Shown piece by piece: positions 35,748 through 47,944 of a stretch of DNA of 64,000 nucleotides. Under the pieces are notes generated by a model. It had not been told where the DNA came from and ran no database searches. It was given only the letters and a program-made list of their open reading frames with translations. Both the position numbers and the translations under genes were made by a program. Each line of letters begins with the position of its first letter. Position 1 is the first letter of the stretch. The stretch comes from Heliocidaris erythrogramma. Lineage: Eukaryota; Echinodermata; Echinoidea; Camarodonta; Echinometridae. The DNA lies in contig CM046867.1 of NCBI GenBank assembly GCA_025617745.1, positions 26,528,705 to 26,592,704 of the forward strand, read 5' to 3'.

Positions 35748-36715
35748 TACGTTTTAGAGCAAATTTGAGAGAAAGATAACGGCTCTTAAAACTGAAAACT
35801 TAGTTGGACACCCTGACTGCTTTTCAGTTATTTGGACGCCCTGGCTGCTTTCCAGTTATTTGGAAGCAATACTGCTCTGTATGTAACAGGGGTGGGTGCA
35901 GGGAGGGGGGGGGGTCCCCCTTCCCGAGCGAAGGGCGAAAGTTATAGATCGACGCCCTGACTGCTTTTCAGTTATTTGGACGCAATACTACTCTGTATGT
36001 GACAGGGGTTGGTGCCAGGAGGGGGGGGGGGGGCAGGTGCGGATACAGGATTTTCAGAAAGGGGGCGCACACTGAGGGACCCTCCGTTTGACGAAGCCAA
36101 ACGGCCATCTAGGGGTCCGGGGGCATACTTTGTCAGACAAAACAGGTGGGGGGGGGGGGGGCACACGCCCCTTGCGCGAAAGCTCCGACATTTTAGCAAA
36201 TTTGAGTGAAAGATAACAGCTCGTAGCAAACAATGTTTAGGCGGAAAGTTATAGTTCGACGCCCCGACTGCTTTTCAATTACCTGGACGCAATATTGCAC
36301 TGTATGTAATAGGGGTGGGTGCAGGGAGGGGGATTCCTCCTTCCCGCGCAAAGTTATTTCGACGCAATACTGCATGTGACAGGAGTTGGTGCAGGGAGGG
36401 GGGGGGGTTCCCCCTTTCCCGAGCGAAGCGCGAAAGCTCTGACGTTTTAGCAAATTTGAGAGAAAGATAACGGCTCCTAGCAAACAATTTTTCTAGGCGG
36501 AAATTTATAGTTAGACGCCCAGACATGCTTTTCAATTATTTGGACGCAACATTTCACTGTATGTAACAGGGGTGGGTGCGGGGAGAGGAGAGTTATTTCC
36601 CCCCTTTGACGTTTTAGCAAATTTTGTTTGTAGCCCCTTTTTAGGCCTTTTTCTCTCACTTCTCCCGCTTTTTCGCTCTCGCTTTTTTTTTAGTGGCTGA
36701 ATAGGGGGGGGGGGG
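35748..36715 (+). repeat. Left arm of an inverted pair of tandem arrays (GACTGCTTTTCA units)
   Basis: Units of roughly 180-260 bp contain GACTGCTTTTCAGTTATTTG, GACGCAATACTGC, GTATGTAACAGGGGTGGGTG, a poly-G run, GCGAAAGCTC, and AGCAAATTTGAGAGAAAGAT. The units are at about 35815, 35959, 36267 and 36530. An insertion of about 135 bp starting CAGGTGCGGATACAGG (about 36034-36172) interrupts one unit. The arm continues inward to TTTTTAGGCCTTTTTCTCTC and GTGGCTGAATAGGGG, which are mirrored at 37325-37380. Confidence 0.8.
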
Positions 36716-37319
36716 CATGGCCCCCATGTGCCCCCCTGTATTCATGCGAGTACTGTGTGTAGAAATCATTCCTCTTTCACCAAACCCATTTCACTCCGAT
36801 AAAAACCATTATTTTCACTCTGAAACAAAATATGTTCCTCTTTTTTCTCGGCCTAAAGGTGGCGCTATAGCCAGCTAGCTGAGGTGAGGTGAGGGGGGGG
36901 GGCACACGTGCTGGGGGCGGCGCAATCGAATCCTGTCCGAAATTCCGAACGCGAAGTTGACATTACTCCCCATCCTCAGGAGCATCGCAAGAACATTTTG
37001 AAGGGAGGGGGGAGGGGGGGGGTGTGACACCCAAATTTGCCGACAAAAATGCAACCCTAATCCCCCACAAATACGAATAAAAGAAAATCGCAAATGTAAA
37101 GATCTTAATAATACGGGTCCATTTTCGCGAGGAGGGGGCTTACGCCTTTTGCCCGAATATCAACTTTTCAAATTCTAAATGTTTTTGAGTGAGCGAAGCG
37201 AGCGAGCAAATTTAAAAAAAATCGTAGTGAAATTGTACAGAAGGGGGGGCTGCCTTTTTCCCGAATATCAACTTTCAATGTCTAAATGTTACATACGCAC
37301 ATAGGCGTAGCCAGGGGGT
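36716..37319. other. Spacer of the 35.7-37.9 kb inverted arrays
   Basis: Unique DNA with poly-G runs and a two-fold direct repeat of about 120 bp (CCCGAATATCAACTTT near 37153 and 37260). GAGTGAGCGAAGCGAGCGAG lies at 37187. It ends near CATAGGCGTAGCCAGGGGG, a common transposon-end word. No gene is seen. Confidence 0.45.
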
Positions 37320-37948
37320 ACAGGGGGGCCCCTTATTCAGCCCCTTTAAAAGCGGGGGAAGTGAGAGAAAAAAGCCTAAAAGGCGCTACAAGTCGTTATC
37401 TTTCTCTCTAAATTTGCTAAAACGTCAAAGTTTTCCCCCGGAGGGAAATAACTCACCTCCCTGCATCCACCCCTGTTACATACAGTACAGTATTGCATCC
37501 AAATAACTGAAAAGCATCCGGGGCGTTGAACTAATTTTCCGCCTAAAAGAAGGTGCTACAAGCCTTTATCTTTTCCTCAAATTTGCTATAAAACGTAAAA
37601 GCTTTCGCGATTCGCGCGAGAAGGGGGAAACTGCCCCCCCCCCCTCCCTGCATGTATACAGTGCAGTATTGCGTCCAAATAATTCAAAAGCAGCCCGGGC
37701 GTCGAACTAAAGTTTCCGCTTAAATTTTTGTTTGTTACGAGCCGTAATCTTTCTCTGAAATTTGCTAAAACCTCAGAGCTTTCGCGCGGGAAAGGGGGAA
37801 ACTCCCCCCCCCCCCCTACACCCATCCCTGATACATAAAGTGCAGTATTGCATCCAAATAATTAAAAAGCAGTCCGGACATCGAACTAACTTTCCGTCCT
37901 AAAAAAGGTGCTACGAACCGTTATCTTGCTCTCAAATTTGATATAAAA
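37320..37948 (-). repeat. Right arm of the inverted pair of tandem arrays
   Basis: Reverse-complement units with TATTGCATCCAAATAA, AAAAGCAGTCCGG, TTATCTTTCTCT and AAATTTGCTAAAACGTC at about 175-bp spacing (37510, 37687, 37863). The arm stops abruptly at about 37948, where LINE sequence begins. Confidence 0.8.
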
Positions 37949-40900
37949 TCAATTTTTACAATCCATGTAAGAAATTCAATGAATTTATTTTAAAAGAATT
38001 ATTAAAGTTTGTAAATGAAAGAGATAAGATAATAATCACAGGGGACTTTAATGCACATAGTCCATTGTGGGGAAGCGAGAAAGTGGACAGTAATGGCCAC
38101 GCAGTGGAACACTTTTTAAATAAAAATAATCTGCTTGTCTTAAATGATAAAACAGGTACAAGGATGGACCCTTACTCTGGTAAACTTTCACATTTAGACT
38201 TAACTATCTCCTCACCAATCTTGGCAGGTAGGGCTTCATGGAAAGTTTTGAATAATTCCTTTGGTAGTGATCATTTTCCCATACATATTGAAATTCAACC
38301 AGGAAAGAAAGACGCACCATATAAAAATAATGTGAAAAATATAGATGAGGAACGATTTTCTTTTAAGAATTTTAATTGGGCCAAGTTCTCAGATAAATGC
38401 AATGATATCCTGGATGAAAGTTCAATCTTTACAGAGGCAGATGTTAATAAATCTTATGAATCATCATCCCAGTATAGCTTCGTATGTGAGCTGCATCAGG
38501 GATTATTTCTACAAGGTACAAGGTATCATTAACTACTTGAAAATATGTATTAGGGAAGTGATTCCAAAAACAAAAGAAATATAGAAAGGAATCCAGTTCC
38601 ATGGTGGAACAAAGAATGTTCTAATAAAATAAAAGAAAGAAATAGACTCAGTAACAAACTGAAAAGAGAATTCACTTTTGAAGCAATAGATGAGTTTAAG
38701 AAGAAGAAAGCGGAAGCTCAGCGAGTCCTCCGTCTAGCGGAAAGGGAATACTGGCAGGCTTTTTGCAAAAGACTTGACAGGAATCTAAAAATATGTCTAC
38801 ATTGGTTGAAAACGGACAGGACATTATATCAACCCAAGAGAAAACAGAAGCCCTTGGTAAATTTTTCCAATCCTTGGGACTGAGAAATAAAGAAGCAACC
38901 CTTAAAACAATCCTGACAAGAACGGAAAATTGTCCTTTCTGAAGAGACCATGTGATTAACGAAAAATTTTCAATGTATGAACTCGAAAAGGCTGTTAAAA
39001 CCTCCAAACGCACCACGGTGCCAGGGAAGGACAATATTCCATATGGTCTATGGAAATATGTCCGAGAGAGCTAAAAACACTATGTTACATATTATTAATG
39101 AAATATGGGAAACTGGAAATATTCCACGTCCTCTAAACATTCCATATTGGTTCCAAAGTCTTAAAACTGGTAAGGATTCTAAAAATGTAACTTCTTACAG
39201 ACCAATATCTCTCATGTCATGTTTTGCGAAAATTATTGAGCGTAATAATGATCAATGACAGATTACAATGGTACATAGAAAAGAATAATAATTATTGCCT
39301 TATTTCTTGAGTGGGTTTAGAAAAGGGCGTAGTTCCACTGACAATATTGTTCTCCTGGAGAATGACATTCAAAAGAGTATTAATTGTTGTGAGCATACGT
39401 TGGTAGTCTTTTTGGATGTTGAAAAGGCCTACGATAGTCTGTGGGTCGAAGGATTGTTATTTAAACTCTTTCATTGTGGTATACAAGGAAGGATGTACAA
39501 TTATTTGCGTGAATACCTAACAGAACGTACTTTTCAAGTAAGAATCTTAGATACAGAATCAAGCACAGACAAAATGCATAACGGTTTACCTCAAGGTAGT
39601 GTTTTGAGCCTCTCCTCTAATGTGATGATGAGGGACATTCCAACAGACCCAGACGTAACAATATCTATGTATGTAGACGACTGTGCAATATGGACGTAGT
39701 AAACTTGATATAATTGGATTGAAAATCCAATCTTATTTGGATAGATTATCCTCTTGGTTCAAAGAATGGGGTTTTAAACTCTCAAATGAGAAAACTGTAC
39801 CTGTATTATTCACGAAAAGTACATACATTTCTCAACCAGTATTGAACTTGGAAGGGAATATAACATATAAACCGTCTCACCGTTTTTTAGGAATTTTATT
39901 TGATAGCAAATTGACCTGGCACTCTCATACAGAAAATGTACTGTACAAGATGTAAACGAAAACTAAACATAATATTATTACGTAGTTTGACAGGAATAAA
40001 ATGGGGAAGCTTATCAAAATCCCTTCTAATTGTTTACGGAGCACTTATCAGATCTCTTCTGGACTACGGGTGCCAAGCATAATGATAGTGCAGCTGAAAC
40101 TACCAAAAAGATCTTAGATTCTGTGCAATATCAAGCTCTTAGGATATGTGCGGGGTGTCTCCCGTTAACCTCTTTGAGTTCTTTACAGGTTGAAATGGGG
40201 GAACTACCTCTAGACCTAAGAAGACAATAATTGTTATCTAGCAAGTACAGACAAAGTATTGAGATAAATTTTAATGCACTGGTAAGTCATATAGAACCAT
40301 GCTGGCAATTTGAATACCTAAAAGACAAATGTGTTTGAAACCTTACAGTATACAGTGTAAGATGGGAAAAGAAATTATCGAAATACTTAGTCCTTCTGTC
40401 CCCCCCCCCCCCCCCCATGGTTATTCTGTCCACTATTCTGAAATAGTAGACTCGTGTGCAAAAACTGCTCTGTCAAAAAATATTGAAATATATAACAAAA
40501 TAACACTTTCAGAAAAAAAAAAAATTATAGTTCAGAGTTCCAAAGTACTCTGGCAAGAAAGATGGAATCAATCAAATTACAGTTTAAAAGAGCTGCAGTC
40601 ATCAATTACATCCACTTACACTTGTAACCTACGGTAGACAACAATAAATAATACTCCATCGTCTTCGAGTTGGAGTGATAGGTCTCAACCATGATCTATT
40701 AAGACTAGGTATTCATCCAACTGGTTTCTGCGACAGATGTCAACAGGTTGAAACTGTCGGCCATTACCTTATAGATTGCCCAAAATATATTATCGAGAGA
40801 GCGATGCTCCTGTGTGAACTGAATGAAACCAATGAAAGAAAACTATCTGTGTATTTGAAAAGTAGTGATCCCCAAATACAAAGGGCTATTACACGTTTCG

Positions 40901-41336
40901 TTCTGCGAACGAAGCGTTTTTCGGGGAAGGTAGGCTTTAACCCTCCTTTCTCAGTAAAGAAGAACTATACTAGTATTGTGTATTTTATGTATAGGTCTGA
41001 GTTTCAATGCGTAATGTATTTTCTTCTTTTGTGTATATTATAAGAGTTATGTCTTAATGTTTAAATGATGCACACAATTAATGATGTGCATTTAGAAGCC
41101 CCCTTTTCTACTAACTTAGCCCACAAGTGTTTTCATCTTATTAATTGTAATCAGTAAGCACAACTATAAAGTGACGAGGCTTGTGGCTGTAATACGTAGC
41201 AATATACCAGCGTCATGCAAAATTGTATTTTGTATTAAAATTACAACAACTATAATGTCATTGGTAACAATAGTCAAATTTGACTGATTGCCGATACCAT
41301 ACAACGAAAGAAGAAGAAGAAGCTGAATAAACTTGG
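37949..41336 (+). mobile_element. Broken I-type LINE: endonuclease, reverse transcriptase, zinc end
   Basis: 5'-truncated non-LTR retrotransposon in several frames. The endonuclease end (to 38532) has NPCKKF, GDFNAHSPLWGS and SDHFPI. The reverse transcriptase (about 39000-39955) has SYRPISLMSC, SGFRKGRSSTDN, LDVEKAYDSLW, LPQGSVLS and active-site YVDD, then GILFDSKLTW. The C-terminus (40675-40930) has GIHPTGFCDRCQQ...HYLIDC, a zinc-binding motif. I-clade elements carry RNase H between these; here only a trace of its end (SEIVDSCAKTALSK) survives, next to a poly-C run at about 40400-40416. At least seven frame changes or stops are spread over the copy, so it is dead. A GAAGAAGAAGAAGCTGAATA tail lies at about 41309-41330. 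Confidence 0.9.
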
Positions 41337-41369
41337 GTAGAGACTATTTGAGCACCAAGTTCGACCACA

Positions 41370-42345
41370 TTAAAGGGATACGCCACTTGGTCTTGGTGCT
41401 CACGAAACATGTACTAAACCCTACGAGGATTGTAGGATTAGGAATGATTATCTTCTGTTTAAAATGAACTTTATTTACGTCTCAATATTGTCTTTAACAT
41501 CTATCTATCTAGACACTGACTTTGATTTGCATTGACTATAATCCTGATGACTGTTTTCGAAACAAAATCGAGCATTGGTGCTCATTATAGTGCCTTGGTG
41601 CTCACGAAACGTGTGCTAAACCCTCCGAGTCCGAGGATTGTAGGCCTGATTATCTTTAAAAAATTGCTTTTAGTGAACTTTATTTGCATCTAAATGTTCT
41701 CTTTAACATCACTGCATCTAAACACTGACTTTGATTTGCATTTATTATAAACTTGATGACTGTTTTCAAACAAAATCGCGCATTGGAGCCCATTATACCG
41801 CCTTGGTGCTCAGGTAACGTGTGCTAAACCATATACGGGGAATGTAGGAATCATTATCTTGATTTTTTTTTGCTTTAAATGAACGTCATTTACGTGTCAT
41901 ATGTTGTCTTTAACATCACTGCATCTAAACACTGACTTTGATTTGCATTGGTTATATCATAATCTTGATAACTGTTTTCAAACAAAACCGCGCATTGGTG
42001 CTCATATAGTGCCTTGGTGCTCATGAAACGTGTGCTAAACCCTACGAAACCCTACGGTCGGGGCATTGTAATTTTCTCACATTTCTTTATGATATATTCA
42101 ATTTACTTCAATCCTATCAATTATGATATTTACCTACGAGGATTGTATGATTATCTTGAAAATTTTGTTTCAAATGAACTTTATTTACGTATCAATATTG
42201 TCTTTAACATCTATTCATCTATACACTGGCTTTGACTTTCATTTATTACAATCTTGATGACTGTTTAAAAATGATTAGGAATGATTATTTTGAAAATTCT
42301 GTTTAAAATGAACTTTATTTTCGTCTCAGTATTGTCTGCAACATT
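41370..42345 (+). repeat. Tandem repeat, about 5 units of roughly 208 bp
   Basis: CTTGGTGCTCA recurs at 41391, 41594, 41802 and 42013, followed by a CGAAACGTGTGCTAAACCC block, AATGAACTTTATTTACG, TCTTTAACATC and CACTGACTTTGATTTGCATT. A fifth partial unit runs to about 42345. The array begins just past the LINE tail and ends at the next LINE fragment. Confidence 0.85.
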
Positions 42346-42349
42346 GATT

Positions 42350-43530
42350 GATTTTATTTCTGTGTTCAATAGCATGATACAAAATATAGTAATACATATA
42401 TTACAGATTTAAAAAGAATATATATAAACATATTGTCAGACATTAACAATTTACTTCTTGAATACAAAGAAAATATGTATACAATATGGGAAATTAACAT
42501 TTTACAATTAACAGGATTTGTGAACGCAGGAGACCGTCATCATGAGCGATTTGCTTGATGTAGATGGCGGCCTCAAAGTAAAAAAAGCGACATAGAACTT
42601 TTTAAAAAATGAGAAAAGAGGTCATGAGGACGTGCAAAGCAAGTGCAAGTGCAGTGCATTGCAAGTGCATTAGCGATGGGGTCAAGATGTATTCACGAGT
42701 TGCTGTATTGATCAATAATCAGTAAAATACTATAATTTTACATGTAGATGGTCAATGTGGTGGATTTGAGTATAAGGATATTAGATTACTCTTCATAGTC
42801 GCTTTAAAAGAGTATTGTGGAGCACATTAACTGCTGTGGGTAGATTATTCCACAAGTCAGGGCCATGGTGTCTTATTGATTTATGCGTTATTAATAATCA
42901 GATGAAAATGTTCTAAATACGGGTAGGGTGTGTGTGAATTGTACTGTTTAGATTAAATAAATTTTGAAATGAGGAAGGACCGGGAAGATGGTTATTTTTA
43001 TATTTAAACATAAAAACTGCAACTTGAAATATATTTAAATCAGTGACCTTCAATGTTTTAAGCTTGAAATATAGTGGATCAGAATTAGAAAAGTAAGACG
43101 ATCCTGTACAAATACGAAGTGCCCGCTTTTGTAGGGAAAGAATGGGGTTGAGTTTGGTATACCACAGTAGCCCAAACAATATTAGAATATGTTATATATC
43201 AATGCGTTATACAATAAAAAGAAAGTCGTTCGTGGCAAGATAAATTTTAACTTGTAAATGATTCCCCCACCTCGGGAAATGCATAATATAATATGATTAA
43301 TGTGATCGTTCCATGTTAAATTTTCATCAATAGGAACTTAGAACTCTTCTTTTGTTCGACGGAAATGTTATCAATCTTAATATTAATAGGAGTATTAGCT
43401 ATACATGGATATTGTGTTTGAAATGCATAAATTGAGTTTTTTTAATATTGACAGAAAGGTTATTGCACTTAACCATTTCGAAACTTTAAGTAATTCAACA
43501 TTTAAAGTATTTTCCAATGATTTTCTAGGT
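42350..43530 (-). mobile_element. CR1/L2-like LINE fragment (broken)
   Basis: On the minus strand, the C-terminal reverse transcriptase region can be followed in pieces from about 43530 to 42913: KKTQFMHFKHN, SKFL, ENLTWNDHINHI, LYNALIYNI, then LNPILSLQKRALRICTGSSY and NLFNLNSTIHTHPTR. A 3' UTR follows, ending near 42350 in ATTGAACACAGAAATAAAAT. Several frame changes separate the pieces and the active site is absent. The pattern resembles CR1/L2-type elements. Confidence 0.75.
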
Positions 43531-43587
43531 TCTTATGAGAATAAAAAATGTTAGTGTCGTCTGTATATATATATATATATATATATA

Positions 43588-43645
43588 TAACATTTAACAA
43601 ATTCATAGTGACGAAGCTTCGTCACTATGAATTTGTTAAATGTTA
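43588..43645. repeat. 58-bp perfect palindrome beside (AT)n
   Basis: Every base of 43588-43616 pairs with 43617-43645 without a loop, centred on AAGCTT. An (AT)n run precedes it and another TA-rich run follows at 43681-43700. It may be a loopless MITE or a cruciform-prone site. Confidence 0.9.
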
Positions 43646-45285
43646 ATTATCTTTAAGTTTTGTAGTACCAATCGTCTGTTTGTATATATATATATATTTA
43701 ATATATTGTACCTATATACTCCGATGTCGCTTACAAACTGAGCCCTAAAGTCCACAAAAGAACCATATAGACCTACCTATAGCTCAGAGAGGCTTATAAT
43801 AGATTCCGATCCCCTACTGATATCAGCACAATGAGACGCATGTGGAGCACAATTCTCTAAGTTATACAAGAATGAGCAGTGCCCTTAAATCATAACAGGA
43901 AGGACAATTTTTTTTCTATTTTTTTTTTCAAATCTCGCTCGCTACGCTCGCTCGCATTTACCATTGCCTTCTTATCATATTAGGATAACTGCTCTAATTC
44001 AAAATATCTTCAATATGAATAATAAGACCCATTCCACTCAACTGCAAAGTAGTTTTCTTTTTTTTTTAATCTAGAACCATGTTAAGACATAAACAATAAT
44101 GTGTCAAAAATGATAGTGTATTAATCAGAATGTAGCGGTATACTAATGTCTCAGCTCAAAGTGACATTTTCCGCCCCTTTTTCACCATTTTAGGTGCCCT
44201 TTTCCCCCAAAGTACCCATTTCTGTTGGTGCCCCCCTCCACTTTGAAAGACGCTCCGCCGCCCCTCCTATCACCCACACCGGGAGTTCTTTGCTCTTTTT
44301 ATTTATATATTGTGACATTGCATACAATAATTATCTTTTGATGAACATTTAAGAGTGCATATGGACGTCTATTAACGTCTATTTTTTACAAGTAATATAA
44401 TTTGATAATGCTGAACTCACTTTGCTTTTCAGACTGGTGATAGAATCTTAATTACATTCAAATGATTCTAATGCTTAGTAAAGTTTTGCAACCATGGGCC
44501 TATTTCTATCTGCCAACCTCAAAACACAAATAAATCAGACATAAGGATTTTGTGGTTTACAACGTGGAAAATAATCCAGTGGATCCAAATTTCTACATAT
44601 CCATCATGAAAATTATAGTGTCCAAAACATAGTATGCTGAGGCAGGCTACTAAAATAAGGCAATTTTTAACACGTTTATTTTGTCATTTAGTATGCATGA
44701 ATGTGTAAAATTATTTGACTCTATAAATTCATTATGCAATACACACTTGCTAGAGAAAATCAGCGCAATCCGTATTAGCGACACACCTGTCTAATCGCTA
44801 CTTTCGTAAATTCATCCTCAAATTAGCAACGCAGAATCAGTCTTTTTCGGATAGCGTATTTCTACGTGATTCCGCCCAGGAGGATGGATCAGCGCACGGC
44901 CGGCTGCGCTGCACAACAATGATCTGTGACAATTGGACATCAAAATAAGAGATTAACCAGGTAAAGAATCAGGTTAGAATCTCACTTAGCTGCAAGTTGT
45001 CTGGGAAAGTCACTCTTCTTGAAATTAGTGACCAGCTGAGGCTGAGGGTGGTTGATGGAAATAGAGGAGTCCTCTTCGGAGTCTTGTCAAGTCTTGCGCC
45101 TCGCATAAGTAAGATAGATATTAGAAAGAATGTACCAGTGTACCGTAACTGAGTGTGAGCATGAGCATGGTGAGTGGCTTGTTTGAGCTATATGGGGGAT
45201 GGGGAGAAGTATTACTATTGAGTGGTCATGGTGGTGTGCCGCAAGGCAGTGTTTTTTTTTAAATCTTTGTTAACATCTCCCAGAT
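43646..45285. other. Unassigned segment with dispersed-repeat pieces
   Basis: About 44185-44275 (CCACTTTGAAAGACGCTCCG) resembles the end of the repeat near 52850. About 44925-45045 is a copy of the repeat at 17700-17830. GCTCGCTACGCTCGCTCGC lies near 43928. No gene is seen. Confidence 0.45.
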
Positions 45286-45289
45286 GTAG

Positions 45290-45842
45290 TTAGTTAGCCG
45301 GCAAACCAACAAAATAGGGGATTTTTTCCAAGCTAATATAACTTTATAAGGCCAACCAATTGTTCACCCCGTTCAAATTAACAACAACTCAACAGTCGTG
45401 ACAGTCATGACAGTCAGGCCCAACACTACAGTCACATACACATTTTCACATAGGGCCTACCAATTCCTCTCTATTCTTGATTATTTGATGTCAAAAATGT
45501 CCATTTTAAGCAAGAAATATCGATCGGCAAAGTCACCAGTTTCCTTAATGTGCAGTGAATAACTGAGCGGTGCATGCTCAGTACACAGCACGGCTGCAAT
45601 GAATACCTTATATTGACATAAGGAAATGGGTGACATTGTTTTGCCAATATTTCTTGCGTAAAATTGACATTTTTTACATCAAATAATCAAGAATCGAGAG
45701 GAATTGGTATGTGAAAATGTGTATGTGACTGTTGCCTTGGCATTGGGCCTGACTGTTGTTAATTTGAACAATTGGTTGGCCTATTATTAGCTTGGACAAA
45801 ATCCGGCCCCTATTTTGTGGGTTTGCCAGCCAGCTCCAGTTA
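45290..45842. mobile_element. Foldback element with arms of about 200-240 bp
   Basis: The left arm (45290-45530) contains GGCAAACCAACAAAATAGGG, GGCCAACCAATTGTTC, CCAATTCCTCTC and GATTATTTGATGTCAAAAAT. The right arm (about 45640-45842) contains their reverse complements in mirrored order. A loop of about 110 bp lies between. No coding capacity is seen. Confidence 0.8.
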
Positions 45843-45937
45843 GCCTAAGTCAAATATGTTCGCTGATGATAAGAAATTGTATACGGTACTGACTACTTCT
45901 TCTTCTTGCTTGTTCTTCCCCCGATATTCGAGGATCA

Positions 45938-46860
45938 GCGGTTACCCGCAGGTTGACAATTGAGTTGCAGAAGCTTCTCAAGATGAATATGGTGAATTTT
46001 GAGGATGTATCTGAGGCAGTGGGTCGTTACGGTAGCAGAAAGAGTAGAAGACAGGTGGGAGGAGGGTAATAAGATATTAGTGGCGAAGATCATAGGATCA
46101 GCAGTGGTAAAAGCCTGGGAGACTGTGGCAGGGGGATTTAGTGACAAAACTTGATGAATGGGAGCAGTCCGCTGGGAGTGCAGGGATGGGCAGGTTGCAA
46201 GAAAGTGGATGGAACTTTCATCCTCTATTGAACAGAGTCTGCATGTGGCACAGGGAGATTTTCCTATGGTTTTCAGTCTGTGTTGTGTTGGATACGTGCC
46301 AGTCAGAAGTTGGGAGCGAAGTCTTGATGCAATTCGGAGGTGTGAAGGTAGAGCAGGTGGAAACAATCTGCTAGGGTTTGGGAAAGTTGAACAATGCTTC
46401 CAGAAGGCAAGAGTATGTTTTTCCCGAATGGCTACAACCAGGTCAGCGGCACAGCCTTTTCCAGGTGAGGTAGTTGATATTCGTGAAGCCGGACAGTATG
46501 GAGGGTAGGCTAAATTTGATAATCAACTGCTTCCAGTAAGAGATAGAGGGTATGTCAGCTGTAAGCGCATTCAGGAGGATCCTGTGCTCATACCTATCGC
46601 TGGGTAGAGTAAACAATTGCCCAAGAGTCAACAGGGTATGAAGATCAACTTGCAGAGAGAGAGGGATAATCCCGGTCAGAAGGAAGACTGCCTCATTCGC
46701 CGCACTTTTGGGAAGACCAAGGAACCTTTGGCTATTATAGATAATATGCCCAGTAGTCCTAAAATTGGCAAGAATCCTACATAGGATATCCAAAAAAACA
46801 GCAGAACGGAGGTATAGGCTAGATAGGATTTGTATGGAGCGGAGGTATAAAGCGGCTTAA
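45938..46860 (-). mobile_element. LINE ORF2 C-terminal fragment (broken)
   Basis: On the minus strand, 46793-46443 encodes ILANFRTTGHIIYNSQRFLG, LLTGIIPLSLQVDLHTLL and HRILLNALTADIPSISYW. A second frame, 46366-45935, encodes LRSQLLTGTYPTQHRL and a zinc-like CATCRLC...HFLATCPSLH. Together these are the end of a non-LTR retrotransposon ORF2, probably CR1-like. A frame change lies between the two pieces at about 46370-46440. Reverse transcriptase motifs are missing, so this is a 5'-truncated copy. Confidence 0.8.
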
Positions 46861-46904
46861 TAAACTAAGTAATAGATCTAGTGCAGCAAGGTCATTTGCT
46901 GTCA

Positions 46905-47015
46905 ATTGCTCGTGGTCTAGTGGTAAAGGCGTCTGGTCAGACTGTCTGGAGTATTCTCTTTCTACACTGCACTCGCGTTTAAGGTCCCGGGTTCGAATCC
47001 CGCTCTTTCTTGCTG
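46905..47015 (+). other. tRNA-like sequence with pol III A and B boxes
   Basis: A-box TGGTCTAGTGG is at 46913-46923 and B-box GGTTCGAATCC at 46990-47000, both matching consensus. The spacing is longer than in an ordinary tRNA, and the acceptor arms (GCTCG side against TCTTTCT side) do not pair. It is more likely a tRNA-derived SINE head or tRNA pseudogene than a working tRNA. Confidence 0.55.
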
Positions 47016-47944
47016 ATAATTTTTTCAGTTATGAATCGATAACGATAGCGTTTATTCCGTTATAAATAACTGAATTTCAACAATGAAAACCAAGAAACTT
47101 GACTAATTATTCACTTGTTCAGGCGGATGTAATGGCGGCTGGGCATAATAACGACTTTGGCCGAACCTTTTAAATAGTGAGGCCTGTGCAGAGTCTAGTT
47201 TATCCCTGGATCTCTTTGTGACTCTTACTTAGGACAGCGATTCCATAGAGCATTCTAGGAGTACAATAGGTGGTCCATAACTTGGCAATGGTTGAAGGCC
47301 AGAAGTCGTTTCTAGAAGCTGAACCACCTAACAAGGCAAAAATGGTGTTGTATCCCTTGGAAATGATGTTCGGGGCAGGGTCTTGAGGGCATGATGACTT
47401 GGTAACCCCAAGATGGGGATGCTGAGTTACTTCCTTAACCTACTACTGTAGTGTGGTAGTCTGTAGTAGGCCTACTGTCATGACTGTTTACTGCAGCAGC
47501 CGAACATGCCGAACGCGTAGCGTTCGGGCTGCGATCAGCAGTCCTTTGAAAGGTTGGGTGCCTCTTAAATCCAAGCTCTTATGTCAAATTTATACCATGA
47601 AATATGACATAACTTCATTTGAGGTCTTTACGGTACTTACAATACTTTCCGAATAACTGTCGTCTTTCTTTTCGATGAGGATGATATAAAAAAGGCCTAT
47701 TAATTGCCCGGCTCCTGTACTAAAAATTTTCGTAGGCCGATGTATAGTTTGCAATACGCATGCGCGTCAGTATATTTTTTACATACGTTGGAATTTTCGC
47801 TCGCGAGAGACGAGAGGGAGGATTACAATTGAGTGAAAAAAAGTGACATTTGATTGATTCTATACATTTCTGAGGAAGAGCTGATCTGCGGAAGGTCTGT
47901 TTAGGTAAGCGGCATCACATATACATGTATGATACTTTAATTTA
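47016..47944. other. Unassigned segment
   Basis: No gene is seen. A hairpin CCGAACGCGTAGCGTTCGG is present near 47509. GC-richer DNA with TACGCATGCGCG lies near 47755. Confidence 0.4.

Noticed and set aside
46905-47015. Functional tRNA gene
   Set aside because: The A and B boxes are good, but the acceptor stem does not pair and the body is too long.
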